NCBI RefSeq assembly: GCF_036116635.1
Contig: NZ_CP107995.1
Span: 9,672,001-9,736,000, forward strand
Length of the DNA stretch: 64,000 nucleotides
Source of the DNA: Amycolatopsis sp. NBC_00345
GTDB taxonomy: Bacteria; Actinomycetota; Actinomycetes; Mycobacteriales; Pseudonocardiaceae
Reading direction: 5' to 3'
Position numbers and translations under genes: made by a program. The notes under the pieces were generated by a model. It was not told where the DNA came from, searched no databases, and saw only the letters and a list, made by a program, of their open reading frames with translations. Shown here piece by piece: positions 1-7,919 of the stretch (position 1 is its first letter; every line of letters starts with the position of its first letter).

Positions 1-2
1 TC

Positions 3-107
3 GACCGGCTGGACACGGCGTCGGTGGAGGTCGGCGAGCTGTCCGTGCACCTGCCCGACCTCGACGACGTTTTCCTCGCACTGACCGAAAGGACCTCGGC
101 CCGATGA
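3..107 (+). CDS. ABC transporter ATP-binding protein, C-terminal end (partial)
   Basis: Only the last 34 residues lie in the window. They end DLDDVFLALTERTSAR, which matches the C-terminal tail of DrrA-type (daunorubicin resistance) ATPases, where DDVFL is followed by a short charged end. The stop overlaps the start of the next gene (ATGA), as is usual for coupled ATPase-permease pairs. The protein would energise export by the membrane partner encoded just downstream. The family assignment rests on a short tail plus context. Confidence 0.75.
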   Translation, partial: DRLDTASVEVGELSVHLPDLDDVFLALTERTSAR

Positions 108-880
108 GCGGTTACGCCTGGCGCGACTCCTCGACCATGTTGCGCCGCAACATCAAGCACATGATCCGGTACCCGTCGATGACAGTGCTGCTGGTCGGCA
201 TGCCGGTCATCTTCCTGCTGCTGTTCGTCTACGTCCTGGGCGGCACACTCGGGGCCGGCCTCGGCGGCGGGCGCGGCGCGTACGTCAACTACGTGACGCC
301 GGGCATCATCCTGATGGCGATCGCCGGCGCGGTCCAGGGCACCGCGGTGTCGGTGTCGATGGACATGACCCAGGGCATCATCGCGCGGTTCCGCACCATG
401 GCGATCAGCCGCGCCTCGGTGCTGACCGGGCACGTGCTGGGCAGCGTGATCCAGGCGATGCTCAGCGTCGCGGTGATCCTCGGCCTCGCGCTGGCCATCG
501 GGTTCCGCTCGGACGCGGGCCCGCTGGAGTGGCTCGGCGCGATCGGCGTGCTGGCGCTGCTCGCGTTCGCGCTGACCTGGCTGACGGTGGCGTTCGGCCT
601 GGTGAGCAAGAGCGTCGAGACCGCCAGCAACCTGCCGATGCCGCTGGTCCTGCTGCCGTTCCTGGGCAGCGGCTTCGTCCCGACGGACTCGATGCCCGCC
701 GGCGTGCGCTGGTTCGCCGAGTACCAGCCGTTCACCCCGGTGATGGAGACGGTCCGCGGCCTGCTGCACGGCACGCCGGTGGGCGGCACCGCGATCCTCG
801 CCGTGGGCTGGTGCCTGCTGATCGCCGCGGGCGGCTACTGGTGGGCGCTGCGGTTGTACGACCGGAACCTGGTCCGTTAG
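104..880 (+). CDS. ABC-2 type transporter permease (DrrB-like)
   Basis: The 258-residue protein has about six hydrophobic segments (roughly residues 24-46, 63-85, 107-131, 140-166, 175-192 and 228-248), the normal build of ABC2_membrane permeases of the DrrB/NodJ type. The segment GIILMAIAGAVQGTA near residue 68 and the ...FVPTDSMPAGVRWFAEYQPFTP region near residue 190-215 are characteristic of this family. It is translationally coupled to the preceding ATPase by an ATGA overlap, so the pair probably forms a drug or lipid exporter. The substrate is unknown. Its TAG stop overlaps the TAA stop of the convergent AfsR-like gene. Confidence 0.88.
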   Translation: MSGYAWRDSSTMLRRNIKHMIRYPSMTVLLVGMPVIFLLLFVYVLGGTLGAGLGGGRGAYVNYVTPGIILMAIAGAVQGTAVSVSMDMTQGIIARFRTMAISRASVLTGHVLGSVIQAMLSVAVILGLALAIGFRSDAGPLEWLGAIGVLALLAFALTWLTVAFGLVSKSVETASNLPMPLVLLPFLGSGFVPTDSMPAGVRWFAEYQPFTPVMETVRGLLHGTPVGGTAILAVGWCLLIAAGGYWWALRLYDRNLVR

Positions 881-3800
881 TCCACAATGGACGTGACCAG
901 CGCGGGAATCTCCGCGGTGGTCACGTTTCCACCGGCCCGGAAAGCCTCGTCGTACGCGTCGTCGCCGAGCCGCGCGCGGGCGCCGGCCTCGATGCGGGCG
1001 GTGTCCGGCTGGGTCAGGTCACGGCCGCCGCGCACGGAGTCGGCGACGGCCAGCATCCGGGCGGCGTCGGCGGGGCTGTCCTGGCGCAGCGCCTGGTCCG
1101 CGACGCCGATCAGCATCTGGGCCAGGTAGAGCGCGTCGCCGGAAGCCTGGACCAGGTCGAAGGCCTCGCGGCGGGAAACCGCTGCGGCCGCCAGATCTCC
1201 GGCGTCGGCGTCGAGGAAGGCGTGGGTGTACAGCAACATGCCGCGGAACACCGGGTGTACCGGCGCATGCGCCATCAGCGCGTCGGCGCGGTCGAGTTCC
1301 GCGCGGGCCGTGGCCGGATCGCCGCGCCAGCGCGCGAGCTCCGCCTTCGCCTGGGCCAGTCCGGCCAGCGCGTCGGGGAACACGACGGTCAGCGCCTCCC
1401 GGTCGGCCGCGGCCAGCGTGTCGGCGGCGGCCTCGGTGTCGCCGAGCAGCCAGAGCAGCTGGGCCTGGTGGCTGCGCAGGTGCAGGACGTCCTCCAGCGT
1501 GCCGATCTCGGCGACGGCGTCGATCGCCTCTTCGTTGTGGCCGAGGGCGGCCGCCAGGTCCCCGCGGCGGCCTTCCAGCTCCGCCAGGCCGCCCAGCGCG
1601 AGCGAGAGTCCCCACCGTTCCCCGGTCGTCCGGAGGTCCCGCAGCGCCTCCTGGGTGTCGGCTTCCGCCTCGTCCAAGCGGTCGCCGAGGCTCATCAGCA
1701 TCCGCGCCCGGGTCAGCCGGGCGTGGCCGCGCAGCCACGGGTCCTCGTCGATGAGCAGACCGTCCAAAGTGTCCAGTCGAGGGGCCGCGCCGTCGCGGAG
1801 GCTGCCCATCAGCTCCTCCAGCGGGATGATGAACCGCAGGATCGGGTGCGCGGGAGCCTTTCTCCGGCTGAACTCCAACGCGATCTTCAGCCACTCGCCG
1901 ACCGGGCGGTCGTCGCTGACGCCGGCCGTGACGAACATGGCGTACAGCGCGTACGCCGTCGCCCGCGCCTCGTCGTCGACTTCGCCGGGCACAGTCAGCA
2001 CCTGGGTGATCAGGTCCATGCCCTCGCTCCGGTGCCCGCCCAGCAGCCAGTACCAGCCGGCCCCGACGACGAGCCGCACGCACGCGGCCGCGTCACCCGC
2101 GGCGATGGCGCCGCGCAGCGCGGCCGTGAGGTTGTCGTGGTCGGCGGCCAGCCGTCGTAGCCACTCGAGTTGCTCGGCGCGGCGCAGGTGCGGGTCGGCC
2201 GTCTCGGCGAGACGGGCGAACCAGTCCGCGTGCGCCCGTCGCACCTGCTCGCGCTCGCCGGCCTCGTCCAGCCGCTCCAGCCCGTAGGCCTTGATCGTCT
2301 CCAGCATCCGGTACCGCGGCTCGCCCCCGTCTTCGGCGGTCACCAGCAGCGACTTGTCCGCCAACGCGGTGAGCAGTTCGAACGCGTTCGCGTCGCCGCA
2401 GACCGCCGCGGCCGCCTCGGCCGTCGCGCTGCCGGAGAACACCGCGAGACGGCGCAGCAGCGTGCGTTCGGCGTCCGACAGCAGTTCCCAGCTCCAGTCG
2501 ACCACCGCGCGCAGCGTGCGGTGCCGCGGCAGCGCCGTGCGGCTGCCGCCGGTGAGCAGCCGGAACCGGTCGTCGAGCCGGGCGGCGAGCTGGTCGGCGG
2601 TGAGCGCGCGCAGCCGGGCCGCGGCCAGCTCGACGGCCAGCGGCATCCCGTCCAGCGCGCGGCAGACCCGGACGACGGCGCCGGCCGTCGTGGCGTCCAC
2701 GGTGAACCCGGGGCGCACCGCCGCCGCGCGGTCGGCGAACAGCCGGACCGACGCGCACGACATCGCCTCCATGACACCGCTGCCCTCCGGCGGCAGCGCG
2801 AGCGGCTCCACCGGCCACAGCGCCTCGCCCGTGACGGCGAGCGGCTCGCGGCTCGTCGCGAGGACCCGCAGCCGCGGGCATTCGCCGAGCAGCGCGTCCG
2901 CCAGCTCCGCCGCGGCGTCGATCACGTGCTCGCAATTGTCCAGTACCAGCACGGCATTCCGCGTGCGCAGGGCCGCGACGGCCCGGTCCCGCGGCGTCCC
3001 GCCGGTGGCCAGCCCGAGATAGGACTGGCCACGCAGGCCCAGCGCGGTGAGCACGGCCTGCGCGACGTCGGCGCCGTCGGTGACCGGCGCCAGCTCCACC
3101 AGCCACACACCGCCGTCCGCCTGATCCAGCAGCGTGCGCGCGGTCTCGGTGGCCAGCCGGGTCTTCCCGGCGCCGCCCGGCCCGATCAGCGTGGTGAGCC
3201 GGTACTCGTCGACGAGTTTCGCGACCATGGCGACGTCGGTGTCCCGGCCGACGAAGCTCGTCAGCCCGGTGCGCAGGTTCGTCCGCGATTCGTCCACTGT
3301 GGATTCACGCAGGATCGACGAGTGCAGTGCGGACAGCTCACCCGACGGGTCGGCGCCCAGCTCTTCGGCCAGCACCCGGCGGGTCCGCTCGTAGACGTTC
3401 AGTGCCTCCGCCGGCCGGCCGGCCGCGCACAGCGCGCGCATCAGCACCGCGGCCAGCCGTTCGCGCAGCGGGTGTCCGGCCAGCAGGTCGGCCAGCTCAC
3501 CGGCCAGCGCGGCCCCGGCGCCCAGCCGCAGCGACGCCTCGGCGTGCTCCTCGACGGCGGTCAGCCGCAGCTCCGCCAGCCGCGCGAGCGGGGCCTGGAA
3601 GTACTCGCCGTCCGCGGGCACCGGGCCGCGCCATAGATCCAGCGCCTCACGCAGCAGCCGGGTGGCGTCGCCGCCCGCGCGCGCCGCGGTGAGGAGTTCC
3701 TCGAACCGGGCCACGTCGGTCTCGGCCGCCAGGCAGTACCCGGTGGCCGTCGAATCCGGCGCGACGCCCGCCTTCCGCAGCCGGGAGACCAGCGCCTGCA

Positions 3801-3987
3801 GCGCGTTCGCCGTGCCCGGCGGGTGTTCGCCCCAGACGGCGTCCACCAGCCGCGCCGAAGCGACGACCCGCCCCGGCTCCAGCGCCAGCGCGGTCAGCAG
3901 CGCGCGTAAACGGGCGCCCGTGATCTCGACGGCGGTGCCGTCTTCGGTCCGGACGTCCAAGGGTCCCAGCAAGCTGATCCGCACCAT
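877..3987 (-). CDS. AfsR/SARP-family transcriptional regulator (BTAD + NB-ARC ATPase)
   Basis: The 1036-residue protein starts MVRISLLGPLDV, the classic opening of the winged-helix trans_reg_C domain of SARP regulators (about residues 1-85). A BTAD bacterial transcriptional activation domain follows (about 90-240), then an NTPase region with a clear P-loop GPGGAGKT near residue 269 and a downstream LVLDNCEH Walker-B-like strand. A long helical TPR-like C-terminus completes the protein. ATG at 3987 was chosen because the SARP fold begins there; the open frame continues upstream but has no family sequence and would cross the divergent TetR gene. Such proteins often activate secondary-metabolite or export genes. 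Its target is unknown; the convergent exporter and divergent TetR are neighbours only. Confidence 0.9.
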   Translation of the reverse strand: MVRISLLGPLDVRTEDGTAVEITGARLRALLTALALEPGRVVASARLVDAVWGEHPPGTANALQALVSRLRKAGVAPDSTATGYCLAAETDVARFEELLTAARAGGDATRLLREALDLWRGPVPADGEYFQAPLARLAELRLTAVEEHAEASLRLGAGAALAGELADLLAGHPLRERLAAVLMRALCAAGRPAEALNVYERTRRVLAEELGADPSGELSALHSSILRESTVDESRTNLRTGLTSFVGRDTDVAMVAKLVDEYRLTTLIGPGGAGKTRLATETARTLLDQADGGVWLVELAPVTDGADVAQAVLTALGLRGQSYLGLATGGTPRDRAVAALRTRNAVLVLDNCEHVIDAAAELADALLGECPRLRVLATSREPLAVTGEALWPVEPLALPPEGSGVMEAMSCASVRLFADRAAAVRPGFTVDATTAGAVVRVCRALDGMPLAVELAAARLRALTADQLAARLDDRFRLLTGGSRTALPRHRTLRAVVDWSWELLSDAERTLLRRLAVFSGSATAEAAAAVCGDANAFELLTALADKSLLVTAEDGGEPRYRMLETIKAYGLERLDEAGEREQVRRAHADWFARLAETADPHLRRAEQLEWLRRLAADHDNLTAALRGAIAAGDAAACVRLVVGAGWYWLLGGHRSEGMDLITQVLTVPGEVDDEARATAYALYAMFVTAGVSDDRPVGEWLKIALEFSRRKAPAHPILRFIIPLEELMGSLRDGAAPRLDTLDGLLIDEDPWLRGHARLTRARMLMSLGDRLDEAEADTQEALRDLRTTGERWGLSLALGGLAELEGRRGDLAAALGHNEEAIDAVAEIGTLEDVLHLRSHQAQLLWLLGDTEAAADTLAAADREALTVVFPDALAGLAQAKAELARWRGDPATARAELDRADALMAHAPVHPVFRGMLLYTHAFLDADAGDLAAAAVSRREAFDLVQASGDALYLAQMLIGVADQALRQDSPADAARMLAVADSVRGGRDLTQPDTARIEAGARARLGDDAYDEAFRAGGNVTTAEIPALVTSIVD

Positions 3988-4064
3988 CCGATTCTGCCTG
4001 CTCCAGGGGCTCCGTCGCCTCGGGGATGGCCCGGATTTACGGCGCACCGCCGTTTGCTGGGGCC

Positions 4065-4100
4065 GACTGCAAAAATGGAGTTGACCCCAATTTTGCAGTC
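4065..4100. promoter_or_regulatory. Inverted repeat, likely TetR operator
   Basis: GACTGCAAAAATGG and CCAATTTTGCAGTC form a 14-8-14 inverted repeat with one mismatch. It lies between the divergent AfsR-like and TetR genes, 16 bp before the TetR start, and its spacer contains TTGACC, a possible -35 box. A TetR dimer bound here would block its own promoter and perhaps the divergent gene. Confidence 0.7.
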
Positions 4101-4116
4101 TGCTGCACTGAACGGC

Positions 4117-4761
4117 ATGACCGAAGGACTCCGTGAGCGCAAGAAGCGCGAGACGGCCGCCCGGATTTCCGGCGTCGCCATCGGGTTGTTCGTCGAGCGG
4201 GGGTTCGACGCCGTCACCATCGCCGAGGTGGCGGAGGCCGCGGACGTGTCCGTGAACACCGTCTACAACCACTTCCGGACCAAGGAGGACCTGGTCCTGC
4301 CGCCGGAGGAGGCGTCGCCGGGGCGGCTCGCGGACATGGTGCGGGCGCGGGGGCTGGGGGTGTCCGCGGCGCACGCCGTGCTCGGCCGCCTGCGTGCCGA
4401 GGTGCGCGGGCGCGAGCGCACGATCGGCCTGACCGACGGGTTCGGCCGGGTGCTGCCGATGATGCTGGCGGCGCCGACTCTCGCCGCGCGGCTGGGCGAG
4501 CTGGGCACGCGGATGACCGGCGAGCTGGCCACCCTGCTCGCCGAGGAGGCCGGCGCGGGTCCGCACGACCGCGTGCCCGGGCTGGTCGCCGCGCAGATCG
4601 GGTGGGTGCACAACCTGGTGTACGCCGAGATCGGCGAGCACATCGTCGCGGGGGAGCGGCCCGATGCCGTTGCGGCGGCCGCCGAAGAATTGCTCGACGC
4701 CGTCGAAGGCCTCCTTGGCGAGCGAGTCCTCAAGTACGCGATCAGGGAGGAAAACCAATGA
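4117..4761 (+). CDS. TetR/AcrR-family transcriptional regulator
   Basis: The 214-residue protein has an N-terminal TetR DNA-binding domain: RERKKRETAARISGVAIGLF, then the helix-turn-helix VTIAEVAEAADVSVNTVYNHF at about residues 35-55. The C-terminal ligand-binding part is not diagnostic. ATG 4117 was preferred because it directly precedes the conserved RERKKRET segment; an upstream in-frame ATG at 4054 would lie before the palindrome. It overlaps the next gene by ATGA, so the two are co-translated, and the DUF6204 protein is the most likely partner or target product. Confidence 0.9.
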   Translation: MTEGLRERKKRETAARISGVAIGLFVERGFDAVTIAEVAEAADVSVNTVYNHFRTKEDLVLPPEEASPGRLADMVRARGLGVSAAHAVLGRLRAEVRGRERTIGLTDGFGRVLPMMLAAPTLAARLGELGTRMTGELATLLAEEAGAGPHDRVPGLVAAQIGWVHNLVYAEIGEHIVAGERPDAVAAAAEELLDAVEGLLGERVLKYAIREENQ

Positions 4762-5063
4762 CCCAGGATCTGTTCCGGGTGATCGTCCGCGGCAAGTTCG
4801 ACGGCCTCGACGACACCGGCCGCGCCGCCCTGCGAGCCAAGGGCGGCGACCCGCTTTTCAGCGAGGAAGGCACTTTCACCTACGACGTCAACGCCACCGC
4901 GTTCACGTTCCGCTGTCAGGTACCCGCCGGGCCGGACGACGACGAGCGCGTCGCCAGGGAGCGCGCGACCGAGGCGCTGCGGGCCCACGGACTGCCGTAC
5001 CGGGACCTCAACTTCGCCGTCACGGACCTGCGCACGATCCGGGTCCGCGCCAAGAGGCGGTGA
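4758..5063 (+). CDS. DUF6204 family protein
   Basis: This 101-residue cytosolic protein begins MTQDLFRVIVRGKFDGLDD and ends DLNFAVTDLRTIRVR, the pattern of the actinobacterial DUF6204 family, whose function is not known. There is no signal peptide or membrane segment. A strong ribosome-binding site (GGGAGG) precedes ATG 4758, which overlaps the TGA of the TetR gene. Widespread pairing of such small proteins with TetR regulators suggests a minor stress or detoxification role, but the sequence itself gives no catalytic motif. Confidence 0.8.
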   Translation: MTQDLFRVIVRGKFDGLDDTGRAALRAKGGDPLFSEEGTFTYDVNATAFTFRCQVPAGPDDDERVARERATEALRAHGLPYRDLNFAVTDLRTIRVRAKRR

Positions 5064-5117
5064 CACGAAGTCGCGTCGTTCCCGTCCTCCGGCGCGCTTC
5101 GTACCTACAGTGGCCGG

Positions 5118-5687
5118 GTGACTACGCCCGCACAGCACAAGCGCGACCAGGCGACCGCGCGCGTCGGCCGGCTCCAGGAGAGCATCCGCGCGGGGCTGTC
5201 CGGCCTGCCCGCCCTCACGGATGACAACGAGCGCACCGCGGCGTTGGACCAGCTGGTCGACGCGGCCGGCGACCTGCTCCGCACCGAGCGTGAGGTCGAG
5301 GCCGCCGCCGAGCAGGTGCGCCTGGCCCGGCTGGAGGCCCGGCGCGTGGGCACGCAGCGGATGGCGCTGTACCTCGCGACGCTGCCGGTCGGGGTCGGGC
5401 TGGTGGCCGGCGCGCTGATGTTGTTCGGCGGGATCAGCCCGGTGTGGGTGCTGCTCGTCCTGCCGTTGCTCGTCACCGGGCTGCGCATCGCGCTCGGCCC
5501 GGTGGGCCCGACGCCGCTGATGGTCGACCGCCGGCTGCGCGCGGCGTACACGGGCGCGGCGGCCGGCGCGCTGACAGCGGCGGCGCTGGTGTTCCAGGCA
5601 TCCAGCGTCGCCGAGGTGATCCTGGTCCTGCTGGCCTCGCTCGCCGCCGTGGCCACGGCGATGTTCCTGGTGCAGGAGGTCCGGTGA
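5118..5687 (+). CDS. Hypothetical membrane protein with N-terminal helical region
   Basis: The 189-residue product opens with about 75 polar, helix-prone residues (KRDQATARVGRLQESI... to QVRLARLEARR). Four hydrophobic segments follow, near residues 80-100, 104-122, 137-158 and 160-180, so it is probably a four-helix membrane protein with a cytosolic coiled-coil N-terminus. GTG 5118 is preceded by TACAGT (5106-5111) six bases upstream, fitting a leaderless mRNA. The stop overlaps the following gene (GTGA), so both products are made together. I do not recognise the family. Confidence 0.75.
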   Translation: MTTPAQHKRDQATARVGRLQESIRAGLSGLPALTDDNERTAALDQLVDAAGDLLRTEREVEAAAEQVRLARLEARRVGTQRMALYLATLPVGVGLVAGALMLFGGISPVWVLLVLPLLVTGLRIALGPVGPTPLMVDRRLRAAYTGAAAGALTAAALVFQASSVAEVILVLLASLAAVATAMFLVQEVR

Positions 5688-6694
5688 CCCACTCGGAGTA
5701 CTACGCCGACACCGCCGGGTACTACCCGGACGACGACCCGCGCGACGATTCCGGCGTCGAGCGAGAGGACGAGTTCACCGTCCTGTCCGACACCGTCGAC
5801 GGCATGCAGGAGACCGTCGACGACCTCGAGTCGCGCACCGGGCGGGAGCTGACCGACCTGCGCGAGTCCGTGGACTCCTACCGCGAAGCGCAGGAGCGCC
5901 ACGAGTCCCGGCTGGACCTCGCGACGCGGCAGCTGGAACGGCTCAAGCAGCGGTTGCTGCTGCTGGAACGCGCCGTGCGGGTGTCGGAGAAGGTGCCGGT
6001 GGTCGACCTCGACGACGTCGGCCCGGCGTTGCGCACGCTCGCGGCCGAGGCGGAGCGGCGGCACTCGCTCACCGCGCAGCTCATGACGGCCAACCAGCGG
6101 CGGCCGTACGAAGAGGACATCGCGTTGCTGCCGAAAGCGCGGGAAGCGTTGGCGGACAGCGAAAAGTCGTTGATCGCGGTGCTCGGGGTGCTGGCGACGA
6201 CCCAGCGCACGGACGAGCGTCGCGCCGACGCCGAGGCCCGGCTGTCCGAAGTGGTCGCCCGCCGTCGTGGGGTGCTGGACCGTCAGCTTCCCGCCGCGGT
6301 GAAGGACGCCGAGGCGGCGCGGCAGGCGTTGGACGCCGACGACGTGACGCGCACCCGCGTCCTCCCGCAGATCGAGAAGGCCGAGCGTGACTGGGAGGAG
6401 CTGCACTCCCGCCTGCGCGAGCGCATCACCGGCGCGATCGGGTCGAGCGCGTTGCTGCCGGTGTGGTTCACGCACGCCTTCGGGGTGGCCCCGCCCTCGG
6501 GCGCGGCGGGCGACCGCTGGATCCGCGCGTCTTCGTCGGTGCTGGCCTACCGTGTGACCCACGGGGTGACCGACCAGGCCCTGCCGCTGGGCGAGCCCCC
6601 GCCGTCCGACACGGACTGGACGCAGCCGCAGTGGTCGTGGCGCGCCCGGCTGGAACAGGACATCGAAGACCTGGACGACAGCGCCGGCTTGTGA
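5684..6694 (+). CDS. Hypothetical coiled-coil protein
   Basis: The 336-residue protein has an acidic N-terminus (HSEYYADTAGYYPDDDPRDD), then a long heptad-rich region from about residue 35 to 245 with many Leu, Arg and Glu residues and no membrane segment. The C-terminus (about 250-336) is more globular and Trp-rich (RWIRASSSVL, WTQPQWSWRARLEQDI). The GTG start overlaps the previous stop, so it is translationally coupled to the membrane protein. A scaffold or cytoskeleton-like partner of that protein is an inference; the family is not recognised. Confidence 0.75.
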   Translation: MTHSEYYADTAGYYPDDDPRDDSGVEREDEFTVLSDTVDGMQETVDDLESRTGRELTDLRESVDSYREAQERHESRLDLATRQLERLKQRLLLLERAVRVSEKVPVVDLDDVGPALRTLAAEAERRHSLTAQLMTANQRRPYEEDIALLPKAREALADSEKSLIAVLGVLATTQRTDERRADAEARLSEVVARRRGVLDRQLPAAVKDAEAARQALDADDVTRTRVLPQIEKAERDWEELHSRLRERITGAIGSSALLPVWFTHAFGVAPPSGAAGDRWIRASSSVLAYRVTHGVTDQALPLGEPPPSDTDWTQPQWSWRARLEQDIEDLDDSAGL

Positions 6695-6730
6695 GTGTTC
6701 ACGACGGTTAGAACCGGCATAAACACTCAC
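6691..6730. repeat. 40-bp palindromic element, copy 1 (between convergent genes)
   Basis: Outer arms GTGAGTGTT (6691-6699) and AACACTCAC (6722-6730) enclose a smaller palindrome CGGTTAGAACCG. The element overlaps the stop of the coiled-coil gene and lies just before the end of the convergent GNAT gene. Two relatives of the same length and setting occur at 12965-13004 and 27913-27952. It could act as a bidirectional terminator. Confidence 0.8.
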
Positions 6731-6737
6731 GAGTCTT

Positions 6738-7259
6738 TTAGTGCGGCTCGTCCGGCACCTCGACGGTGGGCGGCACCAGGTCGCGCTGCGCCCAGGCGAC
6801 GTCGCGCCAGGCGCCGTGCTTCCAGCCGATGCGGCGATAGGTGCCGATGGGCTCGAAGCCGAGCGCGCGGTGCAGGCCGACGCTCGCGTCGTTCGGCAGG
6901 GTCATGCCCGCGACGGCCGTACGGAAGCCGCGCTCGACGAGCCGGGCGAAGAGGGCTTCGTAGAGCGCGCGGCCGCCACCGGTGCGCCGTCGGCCCAGCT
7001 CCAGGTAAACGCTCGCCTCGCACGACCACCGGTACGCCGCGCGCGCCTTGTACGGGCTGCCGTACGCGTAGCCGACAACGCGGCCTTCGTCCTCGATCAC
7101 CAGCCACGCGTGGGTCTTCACGGCGTTCGTGATGCGGTCCGTCATCTCCTCGACGGTGGGCGGCTCGGTCTCGAAGGTGATCGCGGTGTCCGTGACGTAC
7201 GGCGCGTAGATCGCCGCGCAGGCTTCGGCGTCGCTCGCCGAGGCGTCTCGAATCAGCAT
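6738..7259 (-). CDS. GNAT N-acetyltransferase, phosphinothricin-acetyltransferase-like
   Basis: The 173-residue protein begins MLIRDASASDAEACAAIYAPYV and carries ITFETEPPTVEEM, YAYGSPYKARAAYRW and EASVYLELGRRRTGGGRALY. This series is typical of the Pat/Bar (phosphinothricin or methionine sulfoximine) acetyltransferase group, and the R-x-x-G-x-G/A acetyl-CoA loop is seen as RRRTGGGRAL. The end (LGFEPIGTYRRIGWKHGAWRDV) also fits. It would acetylate an amine with acetyl-CoA in the cytosol; the physiological substrate cannot be fixed. ATG 7259 is chosen over an upstream in-frame ATG at 7277 because that one lies in promoter sequence shared with the divergent XRE gene. Confidence 0.88.
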   Translation of the reverse strand: MLIRDASASDAEACAAIYAPYVTDTAITFETEPPTVEEMTDRITNAVKTHAWLVIEDEGRVVGYAYGSPYKARAAYRWSCEASVYLELGRRRTGGGRALYEALFARLVERGFRTAVAGMTLPNDASVGLHRALGFEPIGTYRRIGWKHGAWRDVAWAQRDLVPPTVEVPDEPH

Positions 7260-7263
7260 GGCC

Positions 7264-7293
7264 ACTATAGTAAACATAGACCGCTGCTATAGT
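7264..7293. promoter_or_regulatory. Divergent promoter region with two TATAGT boxes
   Basis: The gap between the GNAT and XRE genes holds TATAGT on the plus strand (7288-7293, eight bases before GTG 7302) and TATAGT on the minus strand (7264-7269, four bases before ATG 7259). Both look like -10 boxes of near-leaderless transcripts. ACTATAGT at 7264-7271 is itself palindromic, so the XRE protein may bind here. This is inferred from spacing only. Confidence 0.55.
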
Positions 7294-7301
7294 CGACAGC
7301 T

Positions 7302-7859
7302 GTGACGGATCCCCTCTCCGAGTCGATCGCCGCGACGCTGCGCGCGGCGCGCCAGGCCCACGACATCTCGGCCGGCGCACTCGCGGAACGCGCGGGCGTT
7401 TCCCGTGCCATGGTCGGCAAGATCGAGCGCGGCGAGGCCCAGCCCACGGCGGTGCTGCTGAGCCGGCTGGCGTCCGCCCTCGGCCTGTCGCTGTCGGAAC
7501 TGGTGGCCAGGGCGGAGGGCGACGACCGGCGCGTCGCGCGCGTCACGGACCAGCCGAGGTGGACGGACCCCGTGACGGGCTACCTCCGCCAGTCCGTCTC
7601 GCCCCCGGGCCGCGGCGCCACGGAACTCGTCGAGGTCACGCTGCCGGCGGGCGCGGAGGTCGCGTTCCCGGCGGACTCCTACGTCTTCGCGGACCACCAG
7701 ATCTGGGTGCTGGACGGGCATCTGCGCTTCCACGAGGGCCCGGCCGTCCACGAACTCGACGCGGGCGACTGCCTGCAGCTGGGCCGTCCGCAGCCCTGCG
7801 CCTACGTGAACCCGACGACCGAGCCCTGCCGGTACCTGGTCGTGCTCACGAAGCGCTGA
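7302..7859 (+). CDS. XRE-family regulator with C-terminal cupin domain
   Basis: The 185-residue protein has a Cro/CI helix-turn-helix at about residues 8-65 (TLRAARQAHDISAGALAERA, then VSRAMVGKIERGEAQPT) and a short link to a small cupin barrel at about 105-182 (VEVTLPAGAEVAF, then VLDGHLRFHEG and LDAGDCLQLGRPQPC). This XRE-cupin layout is common in regulators of amine or amino-acid metabolism, where the cupin senses a ligand. It diverges from the GNAT gene with a short shared promoter, so control of that acetyltransferase is likely. Confidence 0.9.
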   Translation: MTDPLSESIAATLRAARQAHDISAGALAERAGVSRAMVGKIERGEAQPTAVLLSRLASALGLSLSELVARAEGDDRRVARVTDQPRWTDPVTGYLRQSVSPPGRGATELVEVTLPAGAEVAFPADSYVFADHQIWVLDGHLRFHEGPAVHELDAGDCLQLGRPQPCAYVNPTTEPCRYLVVLTKR

Positions 7860-7877
7860 AGCCGTCTACAAAGGACA

Positions 7878-7908
7878 AACCGGCCGGGGAACGAGTCCCC
7901 GGCCGGTT
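7878..7908. terminator. Strong hairpin between convergent genes
   Basis: AACCGGCCGGGGA and TCCCCGGCCGGTT form a perfect 13-bp stem with a five-base loop, 18 bp after the XRE stop and 11 bp before the end of the convergent oxidoreductase gene. It has no clear U-tract, which is usual for actinobacterial terminators, and can work in both directions. Confidence 0.85.
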
Positions 7909-7919
7909 CGTATGAAGCG

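Noticed and set aside
3988..4758. N-terminal extension of the AfsR-like protein on the minus strand
   Set aside because: The extra frame has no family sequence and runs through the divergent TetR gene and its operator. The SARP domain starts at 3987.
1..5063. A biosynthetic gene cluster at the left edge
   Set aside because: The exporter and AfsR-like regulator would fit a cluster edge, but no biosynthetic enzymes are seen within the window.
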